Shown here: one piece after another, positions 45,192-52,550 of the stretch
How the letters are laid out: each line of letters starts with the position of its first letter
Position numbering within the stretch: the stretch's first letter is position 1
Assembly: GCA_040275305.1 (NCBI GenBank)
Contig: JBEOJY010000022.1
Span: forward strand, 53,865-117,864
From: JBEOJY01 sp040275305
GTDB lineage: Bacteria; Pseudomonadota; Alphaproteobacteria; UBA9219
DNA length: 64,000 nt
Direction: 5' to 3'
The notes under the pieces: generated by a model
What the model saw: the letters and a program-made list of their open reading frames with translations, nothing else
Database searches by the model: none
What the model was told of the DNA's origin: nothing
Program-made: the position numbers and the translations under genes

Positions 45192-45239
45192 CGGAAGCCT
45201 CGTGGCAGATCGGTTTTTTGTGAACATGGTTTATCTCAT

Positions 45240-47861
45240 CTATGTTGTATCGTTGTTAAAGATTCCTAGCAAGACCGGTAAAATAAAAAATGTCGATGCG
45301 AGGCAATATAACAGCGCCATCGTTAACAATTCTCCCATGCCCGCCGTACCAAGGTGTGAAGAAAGAGCTAAAGAACCGAAGGCCGTGAGGGTCGTGGCTG
45401 CGCTGAAAAGCACCGCGCGGGCCATGCTGGTTTGCAATGGCGCACGCTCGCCGGAGCGCCAAGAGTAAATAAAATAAATGGCATAGGAGACTCCGAGACT
45501 GAGCAATAACGGAAGCGAAATTATATTCGCATAGTTGAGGGGTAACCCAATTGCAACAGTCGTCGCCAAAGTTATGACCCCGGCAAAAATAAGCGCCGCC
45601 ATGAGCAAAACCGTCTGCCGAACATTCCGCAAAACCACCAACGTCAGTAGCGCAAGGACGACCAGCGCATAGCATCCCGCCTGCAGAAAGGCCTGACTTA
45701 CGGTACGGCCCGATTCCCGGATGGAGACGGGGCCGCCGGTTGCGTCGGGAGCCATGCGGCGCACGGCGTCCGAGAAGGCGACCAGCGTATTATAGTCGCG
45801 CGGATTGCCCTTGGGATAAATTTCGACCAGATAGCGGCCATCCTTCGTCACCCAGCCTTTACGCAGATCCTCCGTGATTGAGTCCAGCGTCACGGGCTGC
45901 GCCGACAGCACGTCTTTCATCATCGCCATTTTTTCCTGCATCGGGCCGATGATATTGCGCGTCACCCGTTCGATCGGCGCGGAGTCATGTTTTTGAGCCA
46001 CTTGGTCCAAGGCATCGGCCAAACGCAGCGCCGAAATTCCTGTCGTTCCCGCCTTCTCCGCAACTTTGCGCAGTTTGGCCCGAAGTTTGTCGAGGCTTTC
46101 GAAAAGTTGCGTCTCGGTTGGCTCTGGGAGCCGCGTCAGGGCAAGCGTGGGTTCCAGCAATTGGCGCGTGTCGGCGATCATCGCGAGCTTCGTCTCCTGA
46201 CTCTCCGGGACGAAGCTGTTCAATGTGATGGCGTGATCGACTTGTGGGAGTTTTTCCATTTCTTCCGCGAGTTTTTGCGCTTCCTCCCGCGAAGGGCGCA
46301 AGGCGGAAACCGTGTAGACGCCGAAATCCGGATCTTGCATCAGATCAAACAAAGTCGCCACGGATTCCGCGCGCGGGTTTTTGAGATTGAGCGGATCGAA
46401 ATCGAAGCGAAGCTGGGTCATCGCCGCCATGCCGCAACATGCAAGGACGAGGATGGCGAGGCCTGCGGTCTTGCGGTGACTTACCATGAAGCGATCGACG
46501 GGGGCCATCCACGCATAGCCTATGGCTTCGCTTTCCGCCGGTGGTTTTGCGATGGTCAGCAATGCGGGAAGCAGCGTCACGTTGAGCGCAAGCGCAATCA
46601 GCATTCCTCCACCCGCGATCAGGCCAAGCTCCGACACGCCGCGATAATCGGTCGGGATAAACGCGATAAAGCCCAAGGCCGTCGCGAATCCCGCCATCGA
46701 CAGCGGGCCGGACAGGATTTTCGCGGTGCGGTCCATCGCGGTCGCGTGGTCGGGGTTCTTATGGCGCTGGTCGCGGTAGCGCACACCGAACTGGATGCCG
46801 AAATCGACCGCTATGCCTATGAACATGACGGCGAAGGCTACGGAAATCAGGTTCAGCGAGCCGACCGTTGCCAAAGCAAAAGCAGTCGTCGCGACGAGGC
46901 CAACGATCAGCGTGATGGCGATGGGAACGATCAGGCGGAACGAGCGCAGCGCCATAAACAGGATCACGAGCACAAGGATTCCGGACAGGCTTGTCGCCAT
47001 GCCCATGCCTTCGGAGACGCTCGCGAACTCCTCGTCATTCAGGGCGACCGATCCGGTCAGGCGCACCGTCATGCCGTGGTCAGGGGTCAGGTTGAGGCTT
47101 TTTGCCGCCGCGCGGAGCGCATCGCTCGCGGCCCTGCCCGGTTCCAGCGCGGCGTAATCCAGAACTGGCCGCGAAAGCACGAATTTGCGCGTGTCGCGCA
47201 GGGAAAGCTTGCCGTCGCCCATCATGCTTTGCAGCGCGAGCGGCCTGTCGTTCCCGGCCAGCGCGGCTTCGACCGTGTCGGCGGTCACGGCCATCGGGCG
47301 GTCGATGCGATCAAGCCCCGTTTGCCCTTGTAGATAGCCTTCGCCCATCAGGTCGAGCATACCGAAGAATCCGCGCAGAGTTGGGTCGCTTGTCGCCACG
47401 CCGAGCAAGGGTTGCGCCTGCACGATCTGGTCGAGAATGCCGCCCAGAGATTCTTCCTTGAGCAGCAATACTCCGTTCTTGCGGAAGTACGGGATCGAAT
47501 CCGGGCGTTCGACCTGCCGGAACAGGGTTGGCTGCGCTTCCAGCGCTTTGGCCAACGCCGCCGCCGCAGATTCCGCGCGTTCGGCGGTGTCGCCGTCGAT
47601 GACGGCCAGCAGCCTGTCCACCTTGTCGGGGAAGGCTTCTTCCATCGCTTTTTCCTGCTGGCGCCATGCGAGATCCGGCGAGAGCAGCTGGTTCACATCG
47701 GTATTGATTTTGAAGTGCGTCGCGGCGTACCAGCCCAGCGCTAGCGTCAGCGCCAGCGCGGCCAGCGCGACCGCCCAAGGATGCTTGCGGCTGGGCGTCA
47801 CGAAAAGCGATAAATCAAGGCCAAACGGGCCTTTGTCGATAGGTTGATTTTGCGAAATCAT
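45240..47861 (-). CDS. hpnN: Hopanoid-associated RND transporter HpnN
   Basis: The product is 873 residues of the MMPL/HpnN type. It has an N-terminal helix (WAVALAALALTLALGWY), a first periplasmic loop after FKINTDVNQLLSP, and two bundles of membrane helices. The motif FIGIAVDFGIQFGVRYRDQR is typical of the family, as is LSLGVSYAIYFIYSW near the end. HpnN moves hopanoids to the outer membrane in Rhodopseudomonas. No hopanoid biosynthesis genes are in this window, so the substrate is inferred. A sterol/hopanoid-independent MMPL lipid exporter is the alternative. mlaA follows 48 bases downstream. Confidence 0.88.
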   Translation of the reverse strand: MISQNQPIDKGPFGLDLSLFVTPSRKHPWAVALAALALTLALGWYAATHFKINTDVNQLLSPDLAWRQQEKAMEEAFPDKVDRLLAVIDGDTAERAESAAAALAKALEAQPTLFRQVERPDSIPYFRKNGVLLLKEESLGGILDQIVQAQPLLGVATSDPTLRGFFGMLDLMGEGYLQGQTGLDRIDRPMAVTADTVEAALAGNDRPLALQSMMGDGKLSLRDTRKFVLSRPVLDYAALEPGRAASDALRAAAKSLNLTPDHGMTVRLTGSVALNDEEFASVSEGMGMATSLSGILVLVILFMALRSFRLIVPIAITLIVGLVATTAFALATVGSLNLISVAFAVMFIGIAVDFGIQFGVRYRDQRHKNPDHATAMDRTAKILSGPLSMAGFATALGFIAFIPTDYRGVSELGLIAGGGMLIALALNVTLLPALLTIAKPPAESEAIGYAWMAPVDRFMVSHRKTAGLAILVLACCGMAAMTQLRFDFDPLNLKNPRAESVATLFDLMQDPDFGVYTVSALRPSREEAQKLAEEMEKLPQVDHAITLNSFVPESQETKLAMIADTRQLLEPTLALTRLPEPTETQLFESLDKLRAKLRKVAEKAGTTGISALRLADALDQVAQKHDSAPIERVTRNIIGPMQEKMAMMKDVLSAQPVTLDSITEDLRKGWVTKDGRYLVEIYPKGNPRDYNTLVAFSDAVRRMAPDATGGPVSIRESGRTVSQAFLQAGCYALVVLALLTLVVLRNVRQTVLLMAALIFAGVITLATTVAIGLPLNYANIISLPLLLSLGVSYAIYFIYSWRSGERAPLQTSMARAVLFSAATTLTAFGSLALSSHLGTAGMGELLTMALLYCLASTFFILPVLLGIFNNDTT

Positions 47862-48043
47862 GATCCCTTGCTCCCCTCGCGGCCATTCGCCGATGGGGGT
47901 ATCAGGATTCTATGGCGCTGGGAAGAGAAAGAGGCGACGAAGAGCACCAGAGAGGACTTGCGCTTGCCGCTCTGGTCGCCACGCCGTCTGCCGCTCCCCG
48001 CGATGAGGCGCTGTGGCATGGGGATGTGGCTAACTGGAACGAT

Positions 48044-48397
48044 TTATTCGCACTTTTCCAGCCATTGCGTGATGGCCAGATGTTGCGTGGCGGGGTCGCC
48101 TTTGATCAGGATACGCTTGAGGCGGTTTGTTTCCCCGGAGACGATAGACAGAGCGTTTTGAGGGATATCCAGCTGTTCGGCCAAGGCCGCGAGCAGCGCT
48201 TTGTTGGCTTTGCCGTCCTGCGCTGGCGCGTTGATGGCGATTTCAACCGCACTCTGCCCGTCGCCAATCTCGACGATTTTTGGTTTACGCGATTTAGAGA
48301 TTCCCGGCTTCGCGCGAACCAACAAGACAACGCCATTGGCGGTCTTTGCGACAAGCCGGTTTCGCTCGTCAGGGTTTGCCGGGGCCGCAGATGTCAT
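48044..48397 (-). CDS. DUF167 (YggU) family protein
   Basis: The product is 117 residues. The family core is clear: VLLVRAKPGISKSRKPKIVE, then VEIAINAPAQDGKANKALLA, then LAEQLDIPQNALSIVSGETN and RLKRILIKGD. The function of the family is not settled. Its ATG shares a base with the stop of the upstream exported-protein gene (TAATG), so it is translated with it. In proteobacteria yggU commonly sits near yggT; that gene is not here. The C-terminal tail is normal in length. Confidence 0.9.
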   Translation of the reverse strand: MTSAAPANPDERNRLVAKTANGVVLLVRAKPGISKSRKPKIVEIGDGQSAVEIAINAPAQDGKANKALLAALAEQLDIPQNALSIVSGETNRLKRILIKGDPATQHLAITQWLEKCE

Positions 48398-48903
48398 TAC
48401 CTAATCGCGTTCGATAATTTATCCGTCATGTCCTTATAGTATTTAGAGGTTGCGATATTGCCGCGCGATTCCAGCGCGATGGCAACTTCTTTCGCCGCGC
48501 GGATGGCGTTGTTGTAGGCGCTGACGGTCAGGAAGCGGTCGTCCATCTTTTCCATCGCGCCATTGCGGAACGAGCCTGGGATGATGTTATCATCGTCGTC
48601 CAAGACACCCAACGTCATCGCTCCGTTTTCCGCAAGGCCATAATAGGCCCGGAAGAGTTTTCCGCGTTTATACAGCTTCAGCACGCCATAGCCGTTCGCG
48701 AGCGAGTCCACGCAGGGTCCTAGCCACTCCACGATTCGGCCACTCCAGCCCTTCGGCATGAAGAAATAGCAGCCGGAGCTTTTGTCGAAGCTTACGCCTT
48801 CGGGCAAGGAGGCTTGGGCCGATTGCGGCGAGGCCGAAGCCAGCGCAATTCCCAGCGCCATGGTTGCTACAAAAAGAGTACGGGGCAAGGTTGTATGAAG
48901 CAT
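48397..48903 (-). CDS. Exported hypothetical protein
   Basis: The product is 168 residues from the ATG at 48903. An ordinary signal peptide (TLFVATMALGIALASASPQ, cleavage about AQA) is followed by a mature part of about 135 residues. It contains SGCYFFMPKGWSGRIVEW, a second cysteine (GPCVDSL) and GVLKLYKRGKLFRAYYGLAE. The pattern of alternating strands suggests a MORN-like or beta-rich fold, without a firm match. The C-terminal third is helical. It is coupled to the DUF167 gene by a TAATG junction. No function can be given. Confidence 0.6.
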   Translation of the reverse strand: MLHTTLPRTLFVATMALGIALASASPQSAQASLPEGVSFDKSSGCYFFMPKGWSGRIVEWLGPCVDSLANGYGVLKLYKRGKLFRAYYGLAENGAMTLGVLDDDDNIIPGSFRNGAMEKMDDRFLTVSAYNNAIRAAKEVAIALESRGNIATSKYYKDMTDKLSNAIR

Positions 48904-49025
48904 GAGGATGCATTTCCCGTCAAGAAAACCGACGACACGCCCGGAGGAGGAATCCCGCGCGCTCAAGAATCTTGGGGGCGATCATAATCGCGGCGAACGA
49001 GGAAATCAAAGGTTGCTCGTAGCGC

Positions 49026-49967
49026 CTAGGCCTTTGAGACGCCCTTGGTCAGTTCCGGCACGATCTGGAACAAGTCGCCCACGATCCCGTAATCGGCGAC
49101 CGCGAAGACGGGGGCTTCGGGGTCTTTGTTGATCGCGACGATGACTTTGCTGTCCTTCATGCCCGCGAGATGTTGTATAGCGCCGGAGATTCCGACGGCG
49201 ATGTACAGCGTCGGCGCGACGATTTTTCCGGTCTGCCCGATCTGGCAATCATTCGGAACGAAACCTGCGTCGACCGCTGCGCGGGACGCGCCGATGGCTG
49301 CGCCGAGTTTGTCGGCCAACGGTTCCAGAAGGTTTTTGAAGTTTTCCGCCGAACCCAAAGCGCGGCCTCCGGCCACGACCGCCTTCGCGATCGTGAGTTC
49401 GGGGCGTTCGGATTTTACCAGCTCTTCTCCGACAAAGCTTGAAAGGCCGCAATCCCCTGCCCCGTCGATTTTCTTGACCGCTGCGCTCCCGCCGTTCGCG
49501 GGGGCCGCGTCAAACGCTGTCGTGCGCACGGTGACGAACTTAATCGCGTCTTTCGATTGCACCGTCGCGATGGCGTTGCCTGCATAAATCGGGCGCAGGA
49601 ACGTATCCGCCGTTTGCACGCCCACGATATCCGACACCTGCGCCGAACCACAGAGGCCAGCGGCGCGCGGCAGATAATTTTTGCCGTTCGCGGTGGCCGC
49701 AGCGACCACGTGCGAATAGGAAGGGGCGAGTTTGGCGATCAACGCCGCCATGTTTTCCGCGAGGAAGTTGGCATAGGCAGGGTCGTCCACGTGAAGGACC
49801 TCGGCTACTCCGGCGACAGCTGCGGCGGCCTGGGCCACGCCTGCGCAATCCTTGCCCGCCACCAGCACAGTTACAGGCTGGCCAATTTTACCCGCCGCCG
49901 TTATGGCGTTCAGTGTCGCGGTTTTGAGGCTCTTGTTATCGTGTTCGGCGATGACGAGGATGGGCAT
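49026..49967 (-). CDS. etfA: Electron transfer flavoprotein subunit alpha
   Basis: EtfA with EtfB accepts electrons from acyl-CoA and other dehydrogenases and passes them to ETF:quinone oxidoreductase. The 313 residues are full length. The N-terminal domain has ATANGKNYLPRAAGLCGSAQ with VSDIVG. The FAD-binding C-terminal part shows VVAGGRALGSAENF, FVPNDCQIGQTGKIVAPTLY, AVGISGAIQHLAGMKDSKVI and INKDPEAPVFAVADYGIVGD. etfB normally lies directly upstream but is missing here; a 219-base gap with a half family B repeat and folP lie there instead. Confidence 0.97.
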   Translation of the reverse strand: MPILVIAEHDNKSLKTATLNAITAAGKIGQPVTVLVAGKDCAGVAQAAAAVAGVAEVLHVDDPAYANFLAENMAALIAKLAPSYSHVVAAATANGKNYLPRAAGLCGSAQVSDIVGVQTADTFLRPIYAGNAIATVQSKDAIKFVTVRTTAFDAAPANGGSAAVKKIDGAGDCGLSSFVGEELVKSERPELTIAKAVVAGGRALGSAENFKNLLEPLADKLGAAIGASRAAVDAGFVPNDCQIGQTGKIVAPTLYIAVGISGAIQHLAGMKDSKVIVAINKDPEAPVFAVADYGIVGDLFQIVPELTKGVSKA

Positions 49968-50060
49968 GGGGGACCTTCTCAGGATGGCTTATGGGCAGGC
50001 GCTTTGGAGTGATAGGCACGTTGGAATGGCCGCAGAATTACGGAAGCGGCTTTCTTTGCG

Positions 50061-50099
50061 CTCTGGATTGCTTCGTCGCGATGCTTCTCGCAATGACGG
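50061..50099. repeat. Half-unit of family B upstream of etfA and folP
   Basis: CTCTGGATTGCTTCGTCGCG followed by CTTCTCGCAATGACGG is the right half of family B units, without its inverted partner. It sits in the divergent gap between etfA and folP. Confidence 0.7.
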
Positions 50100-50186
50100 C
50101 CCTTTTTGTGGCGTATGGGCATGAACCGAAACAGTTACCAGAACACTTGATTTGTTATTTGCCGCAAAAAGCCTTACAAGGCAACC

Positions 50187-51062
50187 ATGATTTCATTGTC
50201 GTTATCGGATCGGCGTCCCCGGATCATGGGGATCGTCAACGTGACGCCGGATTCTTTTTCCGGCGATGGCGTCATGGCCGGGTTGGGGAAAGATTTTGTC
50301 GACCGCGCGGTCGATCAAGGCCTGCGCATGATCGAGGACGGCGCGGAGATTCTCGACATAGGGGGAGAGAGCACGCGCCCCGGACACACGCCCATCGGGG
50401 CGGATGACGAGTTGCGTCGCGTTATTCCAGTGGTTGAAAAACTTGCCGCAACCATCGGAGATGCATGCTTTATTTCTGTCGACAGCAGCAAGGCTTCGGT
50501 CGCTGCGGCGGCGCTTGATGCTGGGGCTTTGATCGTCAATGACGTTACGGCCCTGCAGGGAGATCCCGCGATGGCGGCGCTTGTGGCGCGGCGCGGGTGT
50601 CCGGTCGTCTTGATGCATAACTGCAGTCGGGCGGCAGCCGTGACTCGCGACGGGAAGTTAGGCAACGCCTATCAGGCTCCGGACATGGCGCGTTGGGAGG
50701 ATATTTTTACAACAGTCGTCGGCGATTTGCAGGCGCGTCTCGAGACGGCGCTTCGCGCCGGGATTACGAGAGAGAGAATCATTCTAGATCCCGGTCTTGG
50801 TTTCGGCAAGACGGTGGCGCAGAATCTGGAGCTTGTCCGGCTGACCGGAAAGCTGCGCGAGCATTTCGGACTGCCCCTGCTCGTCGCGCCGTCGCGCAAA
50901 TCCTTTATCGGCCAGACGCTTGACTTGCCGCCCGACGACAGGCTCGAAGGCACGGCGGCTTGCGTGGCCATCGCCGCCTTTCTGGGCGCGGATATCCTGC
51001 GCGTTCACGATGTGAAAGCAATGCGGCGCGTCGCGCGGATGGCGGCGGCGGTTCGCGGGTGA
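50187..51062 (+). CDS. folP: Dihydropteroate synthase
   Basis: FolP joins p-aminobenzoate to the pterin pyrophosphate, the step targeted by sulfonamides. The 291 residues carry the usual motifs: MGIVNVTPDSFSGDG at about 14-28, ILDIGGESTRPGHTPIG at about 54-70, SVDSSKASVAAAALDAGALI with NDVTALQ, and LDPGLGFGKTVAQNLELV. The last motif, LVAPSRKSFIGQTL, holds the sulfonamide-site arginine. folC and pabBC are elsewhere in the window. The gene is divergent from etfA and converges on a cytochrome c gene. Confidence 0.97.
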   Translation: MISLSLSDRRPRIMGIVNVTPDSFSGDGVMAGLGKDFVDRAVDQGLRMIEDGAEILDIGGESTRPGHTPIGADDELRRVIPVVEKLAATIGDACFISVDSSKASVAAAALDAGALIVNDVTALQGDPAMAALVARRGCPVVLMHNCSRAAAVTRDGKLGNAYQAPDMARWEDIFTTVVGDLQARLETALRAGITRERIILDPGLGFGKTVAQNLELVRLTGKLREHFGLPLLVAPSRKSFIGQTLDLPPDDRLEGTAACVAIAAFLGADILRVHDVKAMRRVARMAAAVRG

Positions 51063-51065
51063 AGT

Positions 51066-51668
51066 TTATTTTTTCGGCGTCGGGAGGGGCTCCGGTTTGT
51101 CGGACAGCGCGCGCAGCCAGGCTATGACGTTCACGCGGTCTTTGTCGCTCTTGATTCCGGCATAGGCCATACGGTTGCCGGGGATGGCGGTTTTCGGACT
51201 GCGTAAGTATTCGTCCAGCGCCTCGAACGTCCATACTTTGTCGGCTAGAGCCTTCATCGCATCGGAGTATTTGAACCCAGGCATATGGGCATGTTTCGCA
51301 CCGACTATCCCATAGAGGTTGGGACCGACCTTGTTGGCGCCGCTTTTGTCGAAGCTGTGGCAGGCCGCGCAGGTTTTCGCATAAGCCTTACCGGCATCGG
51401 GGTTGGCGGAGGCGAGCATCGTCGCCAGATCGGGCGCAGAAGCGGCGGCGGCAGGCGCGGTCGGAGCCTGTGGCGCAGCGGGCGCGGTTGGTGTGGTCGG
51501 AGCGGTTGCGACCGCAACACGTGGCGAAGCCACTTGCGCAGCCGTCTGGGACTGTGGCGGCATAACCGGCTTGATGGCGGCATCGGCGGCGACATACGCG
51601 CCTGCGGCCACGCTTAAGGCAACCGTTGTCGCGGCAACTATTTTTCCGATGGCGGCGATTGTTTTCAT
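51066..51668 (-). CDS. Class I cytochrome c, N-terminally anchored
   Basis: The product is 200 residues from the ATG at 51668. It has an N-terminal hydrophobic segment (IVAATTVALSVAAGAYVAA), either a signal peptide or a membrane anchor. A 50-residue Ala/Pro-rich linker follows, then a cytochrome c domain from about residue 90. Haem attaches at C100-AAC103-H104; the axial methionine is M167 in GNRMAYAG. NKVGPNLYGIVG and WTFEALDEYLRSP match mitochondrial-type c2/c552. The linker makes it like CycM-type membrane cytochromes that feed oxidases. No oxidase gene is nearby. Confidence 0.92.
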   Translation of the reverse strand: MKTIAAIGKIVAATTVALSVAAGAYVAADAAIKPVMPPQSQTAAQVASPRVAVATAPTTPTAPAAPQAPTAPAAAASAPDLATMLASANPDAGKAYAKTCAACHSFDKSGANKVGPNLYGIVGAKHAHMPGFKYSDAMKALADKVWTFEALDEYLRSPKTAIPGNRMAYAGIKSDKDRVNVIAWLRALSDKPEPLPTPKK

Positions 51669-51688
51669 GTGAGGACCTATTTTAATTA

Positions 51689-51819
51689 TATACCCCTTGC
51701 TGTTCAAGAGTTGGGAATGCGCGTGAAAATGACGCAACCTGATTTCCTCCCTCTTGCGGGGAGGGGATCCAGACTGTCTTGCGTCAATGTTTGCCTACCC
51801 TTGAACTGCAATGGGTATA
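51689..51819. repeat. Degenerate family D element D7 (131 bp)
   Basis: Ends TATACCCCTTGCTGTTCAAG and CTTGAACTGCAATGGGTATA are inverted copies. AGTTGGGAATGCGCG follows the left end, as in D2 and D4. The inner GC-rich core is reduced to CCTCCCTCTTGCGGGGAGGG. Nothing else was seen in 51669-51923. Confidence 0.75.
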
Positions 51820-51923
51820 GACTCCTGCTCTGTTTCTTGTCGAGACCACGTCATTAGGTTAGAGTTGTGCGTGTGGTTTGCGTCACAGATTCGTCAGGCG
51901 GAGGTATTTGAGGAGCGTTTTGT

Positions 51924-52316
51924 ATGTCCAATCATAAATTCCCGTCCCTTCCCATGCCCAAATTCCTTCAGTATGCCTTCGTGCAGCGTGGCTTGCGGTA
52001 TGGGCTTTATTTTGGCATCGGCATGATTGCGCTGGGGCTTATTCTCCCCTACTTTCCCGATCAAATCAGGTTTTTTGATTTCACCGAGGGCAAGCGGTGG
52101 CTTTTGCTTCTCATTTTTGGGTTTATCGCGGCCAGCCTTCAGGCTTTGGCGGATCTTGGCATTCCGATGGTCTGCGATGGGTGGTGCCTGCCCGCTACAC
52201 TCGGCGCGGCGGTCGTCACGGTCGCCACGCTTGCTGCGGAATGCATTCTGGTCGGGTTTTTGGCTGTGTTCGTGAGGTGGGGGTTTTTCAAAATCTGGAA
52301 ACTCAAGTACAAATGA
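51924..52316 (+). CDS. Small membrane protein of unknown function
   Basis: The product is 130 residues, mostly hydrophobic, with about three membrane helices: YGLYFGIGMIALGLILPYF, LLLLIFGFIAASLQALADL, and VVTVATLAAECILVGFLAVF. The N-terminus is basic (LPMPKFLQYAFVQRGLR) and the C-terminus ends KIWKLKYK, which suggests the positive ends are cytoplasmic. No family is recognised. A family C left end begins eight bases after the stop. A possible GGAGG-like site (CGGAGG) lies about 20 bases before the ATG. Confidence 0.6.
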   Translation: MSNHKFPSLPMPKFLQYAFVQRGLRYGLYFGIGMIALGLILPYFPDQIRFFDFTEGKRWLLLLIFGFIAASLQALADLGIPMVCDGWCLPATLGAAVVTVATLAAECILVGFLAVFVRWGFFKIWKLKYK

Positions 52317-52323
52317 CGCATAT

Positions 52324-52460
52324 TACCCTACACGTTAACGCATTGTATGATAACAAAACTTATTCTAGCCGAATGCGTCTTGAGACTCTGGATCGCCACG
52401 TCGCCTGCGGCTCCTCGCGATGACGGCGCTTTTTTCGGGTTTTCAAGGAGATGTAGTATA
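52324..52460. repeat. Chimeric element: family C left end, half family B, family A right end
   Basis: It starts TACCCTACACGTTAACGCAT as C1 does. The middle is ACTCTGGATCGCCACGTCGC then CTCCTCGCGATGACG, half of family B. It ends TTTTTCGGGTTTTCAAGG and GTAGTATA, a family A right end. The two ends therefore do not match each other. It separates the membrane protein gene from ileS. Confidence 0.8.
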
Positions 52461-52550
52461 TAATATCGTCAATTCAGCCTTAAACCCTTCTTTACCACCG
52501 CGTCGTGACGCATTATCCTGTTGTTTTTTCAGGATCATGGGCGCAGGGCG

